DNA of 50,903 nucleotides from Microbacterium paludicola (lineage in GTDB: Bacteria; Actinomycetota; Actinomycetes; Actinomycetales; Microbacteriaceae): positions 1-50,903 of the forward strand of contig NZ_JADGLL010000021.1 of NCBI RefSeq assembly GCF_015235415.1. Reading direction: 5' to 3'. The position numbers were made by a program, and so were the translations under genes. Of the stretch, positions 45,830-50,903 are shown piece by piece (position 1 is the first letter of the stretch; each line of letters begins with the position of its first letter). Under the pieces are notes generated by a model. That model was not told the origin of the DNA. It saw only the letters and a list, made by a program, of their open reading frames with translations, and did not search any database.

Positions 45830-48394
45830 ATGACTGACGAAGAACGCCCCGACCTCACCGCCGCGCACAACCACGGCCGGATCGACCAGGTCGACCTGCA
45901 GTCGGAGATGCAGCGCAGCTACCTCGACTACGCGATGAGCGTGATCGTCGGGCGCGCGCTGCCCGACGTGCGCGACGGACTGAAGCCGGTGCACCGCCGC
46001 GTCGTGTACGCGATGTACGACGGCGGCTACCGTCCCGACAAGAAGTTCTCGAAGTGCGCCCGCGTCGTGGGCGAGGTCATGGGTCAGTACCACCCGCACG
46101 GCGACTCGGCGATCTACGACGCCCTCGTGCGCCTCGTGCAGCCGTGGTCGCTGCGCTACCCGCTCGCGCAGGGCCAGGGAAACTTCGGCTCGCCCGGCAA
46201 CCAGGGCGCCGCGGCCCCCCGGTACACCGAGACGAAGATGGCCGCGCTCGCGCTCGAGATGGTGCGCGACATCGAGCAGGACACCGTCGAGTTCCAGGAC
46301 AACTACGACGGCGAGACGCAGGAGCCCACGGTCCTTCCTGCCCGCTTCCCGAACCTGCTCGTCAACGGATCGGTCGGCATCGCGGTCGGCATGGCCACGA
46401 ACATCCCGCCGCACAACCTCCGCGAGGTCGCGGACGGCGCGCTGTTCGCGCTCGCCAACCCCGACCTCCCCCGCGAGGAGCTGCTCGAGGGCCTGATGCA
46501 GCGCATCCCCGGCCCCGACTTCCCGACCGGCGCGCAGATCCTCGGCACCAAGGGCATCCACGAGGCGTACCGCACCGGCCGCGGCTCGATCACGATGCGC
46601 GCGGTCGTCGAGATCGAGGAGATCCAGGGCCGCACCTGCCTCGTGATCACCGAGCTTCCGTACCAGGTGAACCCCGACAACCTCGCCGTGAAGATCGGCG
46701 AGCTCGCCCGCGAGGGCAAGGTCACGGGCATCGCCGACATCCGCGACGAGACCTCGGGCCGCACCGGTCAGCGACTCGTCGTCGTGCTCAAGCGCGACGC
46801 GGTCGCGAAGGTCGTGCTCAACAACCTGTACAAGCACACCGAGCTGCAGACCAACTTCGGCGCGAACATGCTCGCCATCGTCGACGGCGTGCCCCGCACC
46901 CTGTCGCTCGACGGCTTCATCGGCTACTGGATCGCCCACCAGCTCGAGGTCATCGTGCGCCGGACGAAGTACCGCCTGCGCGAGGCCGAGAAGCGGATGC
47001 ACATCCTGCGCGGCTACCTCGCGGCGCTCGACGCGCTCGACGAGGTCATCGCGCTGATCCGCCGCTCGCCGACGGTCGACGAGGCGCGCGAGGGCCTGAA
47101 GGACCTGCTCTCGATCGACGACATCCAGGCGGATGCCATCCTGTCGATGCAGCTGCGTCGCCTCGCGGCCCTCGAGCGTCAGAAGATCATCGATGAGGCG
47201 ACCGAGCTCGAGCTGAAGATCGCCGACTTCAAGGCGATCATCGCCGACGAGATGCGCCAGCGCGAGATCGTCCGCACCGAGCTCACCGAGATCGTCGACC
47301 GCTTCGGCGACGAGCGGCGCACGCACATCCTCCACGGCTTCGACGGCGACGTGTCCATGGAGGACCTCATCGCCGAAGAGGACATGGTCGTCACCGTCAC
47401 CCGCGAGGGCTACGTCAAGCGCACGCGCAGCGACAACTACCGCTCGCAGCGCCGCGGCGGCAAGGGCGTGCGTGGCGCGCAGCTGCGCGCCGACGACGTT
47501 GTCGAGCACTTCTTCGTCACGACGACGCACCACTGGCTGCTGTTCTTCACGACCAAGGGCCGCGTCTACCGCACGAAGACCTACGAGCTGCCGGAGGCCG
47601 GTCGCGACGCAAAGGGGATGCACGTCGCGAACCTTCTCGCGCTGCAGCCGGATGAGCAGATCGCGCAGATCATCGAGCTCAAGAACTACGAGGCGGCCGA
47701 GAACCTCGTGCTCGTCACGCGTGCGGGTCTCGTGAAGAAGACGCGTCTCGCCGAATACGACTCGAACCGCCAGGGCGGGATCATCGCGATCAAGCTCCGC
47801 GAGGACGACGAGCTCGTCAGCGCGCTGCTGGTCGACTCGTCCGAGGACATCCTGATGATCAGCCGCGGTGGCCAGTCGCTGCGCTTCTCGGCGACCGACG
47901 AGGCGCTGCGTCCGCTCGGCCGCTCCACCAGCGGTGTGAAGGGCATGTCCTTCCGCGAGGGCGACAGCCTGCTGACCGCCAACGTCGTCACCGACGAGGG
48001 ATACGTGTTCGTCGTCACCGAGGGCGGCTTCGCCAAGCGCACCCACGTGAGCGAGTACCGCGTGCAGGGACGCGGCGGCCTGGGCATCAAGGTGGCCAAG
48101 CTGTCCGACGAGCGCGGCGGCCTGGCCGGCGGGCTCATCGTCTCGGAGGACGACGAGGTGCTCGTGGTTCTCGCCAAGGGCAAGGTGGTACGCTCGGCCG
48201 TTGCCGAGGTCCCCGCCAAGGGCCGCGACACCATGGGCGTGCTCTTTGCGCGTCCGGACAAGGACGACCGCATCCTGGCCATCGCCCGCAACACCGAGCG
48301 GAGCGTCGTGGCCCTGGACGACGCCGACGGCGAGCCCGCCGTCGAGGAGGCGTCCGCCGAGACCGCGCCCGAAACCCCCGGAGAGAACGCATGA
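45830..48394 (+). CDS. gyrA: DNA gyrase subunit A
   Basis: 854 residues. The quinolone-determining region [14 protein letters not shown] has Ser93 and Asp97 at the E. coli 83/87 places, the usual susceptible residues. The catalytic tyrosine is Tyr132 in PRYTETKM. Six beta-pinwheel repeats of the C-terminal domain are recognisable, with the GyrA box segment [11 protein letters not shown] near ~540. AGAAGAG precedes the ATG. The stop overlaps the DUF3566 start. Confidence 0.97.
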   Translation: MTDEERPDLTAAHNHGRIDQVDLQSEMQRSYLDYAMSVIVGRALPDVRDGLKPVHRRVVYAMYDGGYRPDKKFSKCARVVGEVMGQYHPHGDSAIYDALVRLVQPWSLRYPLAQGQGNFGSPGNQGAAAPRYTETKMAALALEMVRDIEQDTVEFQDNYDGETQEPTVLPARFPNLLVNGSVGIAVGMATNIPPHNLREVADGALFALANPDLPREELLEGLMQRIPGPDFPTGAQILGTKGIHEAYRTGRGSITMRAVVEIEEIQGRTCLVITELPYQVNPDNLAVKIGELAREGKVTGIADIRDETSGRTGQRLVVVLKRDAVAKVVLNNLYKHTELQTNFGANMLAIVDGVPRTLSLDGFIGYWIAHQLEVIVRRTKYRLREAEKRMHILRGYLAALDALDEVIALIRRSPTVDEAREGLKDLLSIDDIQADAILSMQLRRLAALERQKIIDEATELELKIADFKAIIADEMRQREIVRTELTEIVDRFGDERRTHILHGFDGDVSMEDLIAEEDMVVTVTREGYVKRTRSDNYRSQRRGGKGVRGAQLRADDVVEHFFVTTTHHWLLFFTTKGRVYRTKTYELPEAGRDAKGMHVANLLALQPDEQIAQIIELKNYEAAENLVLVTRAGLVKKTRLAEYDSNRQGGIIAIKLREDDELVSALLVDSSEDILMISRGGQSLRFSATDEALRPLGRSTSGVKGMSFREGDSLLTANVVTDEGYVFVVTEGGFAKRTHVSEYRVQGRGGLGIKVAKLSDERGGLAGGLIVSEDDEVLVVLAKGKVVRSAVAEVPAKGRDTMGVLFARPDKDDRILAIARNTERSVVALDDADGEPAVEEASAETAPETPGENA

Positions 48395-48795
48395 GCACGG
48401 TAGCCGACAAGCTCGCGAAGAAGTCGACTCACAAGACAAACGCCAAGCAGGTGCGACTGCGCCTTGTGTACATCGACTTCTGGTCGGCCGTGAAGCTGTC
48501 GTTCCTGGCGGCCGTGGCGCTCGCGATCGTGACGATCGTCGCGTTCTTCCTGATCTACATGGTCGTGCAGACGACGGGCCTCATCGCCCAGGCGGATGAG
48601 TTCTTCAAGGGCTTCACGGAGGGCGACATCGCGATCTCCGACTTCATCGGCCTGCCGCAGGTGATGGCCTTCGCGACCGTGGTGGCGATCCTGAATCTGG
48701 TGGTCGTCACCGTGCTCGGCGCGGTGGTCGCGGGGATCTACAACCTCGCGGTCAAGATCACCGGCGGCCTGCTCGTCGGCTTCACCTCGAACTGA
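48391..48795 (+). CDS. DUF3566 transmembrane protein
   Basis: 134 residues with two membrane helices ([27 protein letters not shown] and [24 protein letters not shown]) and a basic N-terminus starting [14 protein letters not shown]. The family directly follows gyrA in many actinobacteria. Its function is unknown. ATGA overlap with gyrA. Confidence 0.88.
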   Translation: MSTVADKLAKKSTHKTNAKQVRLRLVYIDFWSAVKLSFLAAVALAIVTIVAFFLIYMVVQTTGLIAQADEFFKGFTEGDIAISDFIGLPQVMAFATVVAILNLVVVTVLGAVVAGIYNLAVKITGGLLVGFTSN

Positions 48796-48878
48796 CGCGC
48801 GCGGGACTGGCCCGATTCGCGAACGCCGTGCGGATCGGGTAAAGTCTCTGAGGTTGAGGACGCAAGTCCTTCCCTCTT

Positions 48879-48955
48879 GGGGGTATAGCTCAGGCGGTTA
48901 GAGCGCTTCACTGATAATGAAGAGGTCCCAGGTTCAAGTCCTGGTACCCCCACCA
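48879..48955 (+). tRNA. tRNA-Ile (GAT anticodon)
   Basis: Cloverleaf with acceptor GGGGGTA / TACCCCC, anticodon GAT at 48913-48915 in the loop CTGATAA, T-loop GGTTCAAGTCC, and an encoded CCA at 48953-48955. A TAAAGT hexamer 34 bp upstream (48840) is a possible -10. Confidence 0.96.
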
Positions 48956-48960
48956 TCGAG

Positions 48961-48990
48961 AGCCTTCGCGGAAGCGGAGGCTTTTCTCGT
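48961..48990 (+). terminator. Terminator after tRNA-Ile
   Basis: AGCCTTCGC and GCGGAGGCT form a 9-bp stem (one G-T pair) with a GGAA loop, followed by TTTCTCGTT, a true U-tract. Confidence 0.85.
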
Positions 48991-49096
48991 TCCCGGGCGC
49001 AGCGCGCGGGTCGGTCGCATCCTGACAACGCGACGAGAACCGGGGTCGCCGGCCCATGTAAACTCTCCCGAGGGTCTTTCGAGATCCACCCCTTCC

Positions 49097-49169
49097 GGGG
49101 CCTTAGCTCAGTTGGTAGAGCGCCTGCTTTGCAAGCAGGATGTCAGGAGTTCGAATCTCCTAGGCTCCA
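49097..49169 (+). tRNA. tRNA-Ala (TGC anticodon)
   Basis: 73-nt cloverleaf: acceptor GGGGCCT / AGGCTCC with one G-T pair, D-arm TTAGCTCAGTTGGTAGAGC, anticodon TGC at 49130-49132 between CCTGC and GCAGG, T-arm with TTCGAATC. CCA is not encoded. It marks the right edge of the conserved core. Confidence 0.96.
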
Positions 49170-49969
49170 CAGTGAATTCCAGATCAGCGACGGTTCCCCG
49201 GTACTCACCTCGTGTGAAGAGCGCCGCTGAAAACGAGCGCAAAGCGGGCAGGTATCGCTGGTGGCGCTGCACTCGCGCCCCGGGAGATCGCTGGCTGGTC
49301 ACCAGCACGGGCAACCGGCTTCGCCCTGGTGCGATGAGCTCACCCTCGAGCGTGGCGGCATGCTAGCTGGCCACGGAAGGTCGGTTAGGTGCGACCTCGA
49401 ACTCGGAAGAGGTGGCGACGGGGTTGGACTTCCTCGCCGAGGCGGCTACACGAGCCAGAGTGTCGTCCGTCCACAGCCGCGCGGTGGCCCCTATCTGGGT
49501 TCCTGGAGAGGGACCGCATGCTCCGGAGCTTTCTTATTGCTTAAGCGGAGGGCGCAGAAACGATTGCAGGTCGGTTGTGCGAGCGGCAGACTGCGAGTAT
49601 GGAGTACGTCGGTGGGGTACCCACTGACGCGCCGGATCCGCGCGTCGAGTGCGAGGTGCGGCTACGGAGCCTTGCTTTCCCCGTGTTTCAGCTCCGCCCT
49701 CAGCCATCGCTGACGCGTGTACGAGTCGCCGGATTCACGGAGAGCAACGAAGAGTGCGCAGCGGAGTTCTCATACCCGTTCTGGGACCGGGACCAGACGT
49801 CCTGGCCTGCTTGACCTGCAGAACTGCAGAAGGCAATGACCGTATGCAAGGCAGCCGGCGGTGGCAGGACGCCGATCGGCGTTGAGATCGATAGGAGCGG
49901 AAGCTACAAGGTGTACCCCAACCACACGTCGCCGAGGAACGGAGCGCGCTGCTTCTACGGAAGCCAGCG
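49170..49969. other. 800-bp region without a confident gene
   Basis: By eye this stretch is less GC-rich than the rest and shows no complete recognisable gene. A 45-residue frame at 49836-49973 overlaps the next start by ATGA and could be a remnant or a small coupled gene (for example CKAAGGGRTPIGVEIDRSGS), but an in-frame stop interrupts it just upstream (49812-49814). No tRNA fragment or direct repeat of the tRNA-Ala end is seen. Confidence 0.4.
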
Positions 49970-50614
49970 ATGAGTGGCTCGCCCACGCTTGAGCAGCTCG
50001 TCGATGCGTGGCGTGCTCATCCGCCGAGGCCAGCCGCCGCTGAGGCACTCGTAGACCTGCTGAAGCAGCGATTTCGAGCGTACGAAGTGCCGGCGACTCT
50101 CATCCCGCGCTCCGACTACGAGATGGATGATGATGTCGTCGCAGATGATGTCTGGAAGCTGTTCTTCATCACAGACCCCGATACCGTCAACGCCCTCGTT
50201 TCGCCAGCCGCTTTCGATCGAGAGAAATGGCCTCCGCCTGCGGAAGAAGGTTGGCCGCCGTCGCTTGTCGAGGACTGGGCGGAAGTGTTCGGAAGCGCCC
50301 GGGGCGAGGTGTTGCCCGTCGAGGAGGTTGGCTACCGTCTGTTTACCTCGCTGGTCGGGAAGGGCATGGCGCTGGGGATCGCTCTCGAGTCCCGCGACGG
50401 CAGGATCGTGGATGGGTTCAAGGTCTATGGCCCGTCGGATCTGCTTGCCGATGTGCTGATCGGCCACATCAGCTGGGAGAAGTACCGAGCGACCGAGGAG
50501 AATCCCTACGGCGTCGCCGTCGGCGATATCGCCGATGAAGACTTCGTCCGGTATCTGAGAATGGCGCACGTCGAAGGTCTACTCCGCCCCGCCGCTGGAA
50601 ACAGCGCGCGGTAG
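49970..50614 (+). CDS. Hypothetical protein in the post-tRNA segment
   Basis: 214 residues, soluble, acidic and Trp-rich, with no recognised domain. Notable segments are IPRSDYEMDDDVVADDVWKL, WPPPAEEGWPPSLVEDWAEVFG and GMALGIALESRDGRIVDGFKVYG. GGAAG lies 9 nt before the ATG. The gene lies between a tRNA gene and an ISL3-family transposase end, in sequence that looks of different origin from the core. Function unknown; an accessory or defence-associated role is speculation only. Confidence 0.65.
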   Translation: MSGSPTLEQLVDAWRAHPPRPAAAEALVDLLKQRFRAYEVPATLIPRSDYEMDDDVVADDVWKLFFITDPDTVNALVSPAAFDREKWPPPAEEGWPPSLVEDWAEVFGSARGEVLPVEEVGYRLFTSLVGKGMALGIALESRDGRIVDGFKVYGPSDLLADVLIGHISWEKYRATEENPYGVAVGDIADEDFVRYLRMAHVEGLLRPAAGNSAR

Positions 50615-50779
50615 ATAGGAAGCCTCAATGCGACAGCCGCATCGTCACGGTGTGGCCTTTGCTCTGCGTCGCGACCGAGCAGAGCCTCCGGCGCCGGCCG
50701 GGGATCAGCCGGCCTGCTCTCAGCGACCGCCGCGAACCTTGGGTGTCGTCGGCGCTCGAAAACTGGACAGTAACGGGGC

Positions 50780-50902
50780 TCATCGCATTTGAGCGTGTAG
50801 CGCTGGTCTGAACCCGCCGGTCTCGAGCAGGGATCTGGTGATGTAGTTGGTGAGGTTGCGGAAGCCGAGTGCGGAGCCGCGCAGGTGCTCGAGACGTCCA
50901 TT
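50780..50902 (-). mobile_element. C-terminal end of an ISL3-family transposase (cut by the window edge)
   Basis: Reading left from the window end, a frame of 40 residues to a stop at 50780-50782 includes NGRLEHLRGSALGFRN and NYITRSLLETGGF. That matches the C-terminus of actinobacterial ISL3-type DDE transposases, which end in (TSNGPTEAI)NGRLEHLRG. It is not a broken gene; the rest lies outside. The element's terminal repeat may lie in 50720-50780 but was not defined. Confidence 0.68.
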
Positions 50903-50903
50903 G

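Noticed and set aside
49575..49973. Two in-frame fragments (79 and 45 residues) before the unknown gene as a broken upstream gene
   Set aside because: They share a frame separated by one stop, but I recognise no family in either, so it is only noted as a possible remnant.

Overview
The window looks like the replication-origin region of a high-GC actinobacterium, most probably a Microbacterium-like member of the Microbacteriaceae. This rests on the GC-rich coding bias, the order rpmH/rnpA/yidD/yidC/jag/rsmG/(lipid kinase)/parA/parB to the left of dnaA and dnaN/recF/dciA/gyrB/gyrA/DUF3566/tRNA-Ile/tRNA-Ala to the right, a 13E12/DUF222 HNH protein, and a Tad pilus locus of actinobacterial type. 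The species name is an inference.

Layout. 1-2.5 kb: palindromic repeats, a SAM methyltransferase and a small heat-shock protein behind a CIRCE (HrcA) operator. 2.5-6.1 kb: galT-galK with a divergent LacI-family regulator and a perfect palindrome between them. 6.2-10 kb: a secreted DUF6049 protein and the lipid II flippase MurJ. 10.2-11.7 kb: an OFA-type MFS transporter with a 47-residue membrane partner. 11.8-13.1 kb: DUF222/HNH protein. 13.1-24.5 kb: one long leftward Tad/Flp pilus operon with a SAF-domain (CpaB-like) protein, a TadZ-like P-loop protein, TadA, TadB, TadC, Flp pilin, three pseudopilin/TadE-G-like proteins, a Cys-rich secreted protein, a lipoprotein, a LysM membrane protein with a winged-helix-like C-terminus, and a prepilin peptidase. 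24.7-29.8 kb: DUF4383 protein, thioredoxin reductase and thioredoxin, an ArsR regulator with a double AHSA1-domain protein, a hypothetical protein, and an SDR with a small Rho-N protein.

30.2-37.1 kb is the leftward parB-parA / lipid kinase / rsmG-jag-yidC-yidD-rnpA-rpmH block. It carries seven parS sites, five of them in a 0.7-kb non-coding array where they alternate with large palindromes. 37.4-48.8 kb runs rightward: dnaA, a D-2-hydroxyacid dehydrogenase placed between dnaA and dnaN, a DnaA-box region that is the likely oriC, dnaN, recF, dciA, gyrB, gyrA and a DUF3566 protein. After tRNA-Ile and tRNA-Ala the sequence becomes less GC-rich by eye and holds one unrecognised gene and the C-terminal end of an ISL3-family transposase that runs off the window: probably the start of an accessory segment.

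Working together: the right half is the replication-initiation and segregation core (DnaA, oriC, DnaN, RecF, gyrase, ParABS) plus the membrane-insertion/ribosome group (YidC, YidD, Jag, RnpA, L34). The left half is accessory metabolism, envelope synthesis and a surface-pilus machine. No CRISPR array, rRNA gene or complete insertion sequence was seen. All functional calls are from reading the sequence; no database search was run.
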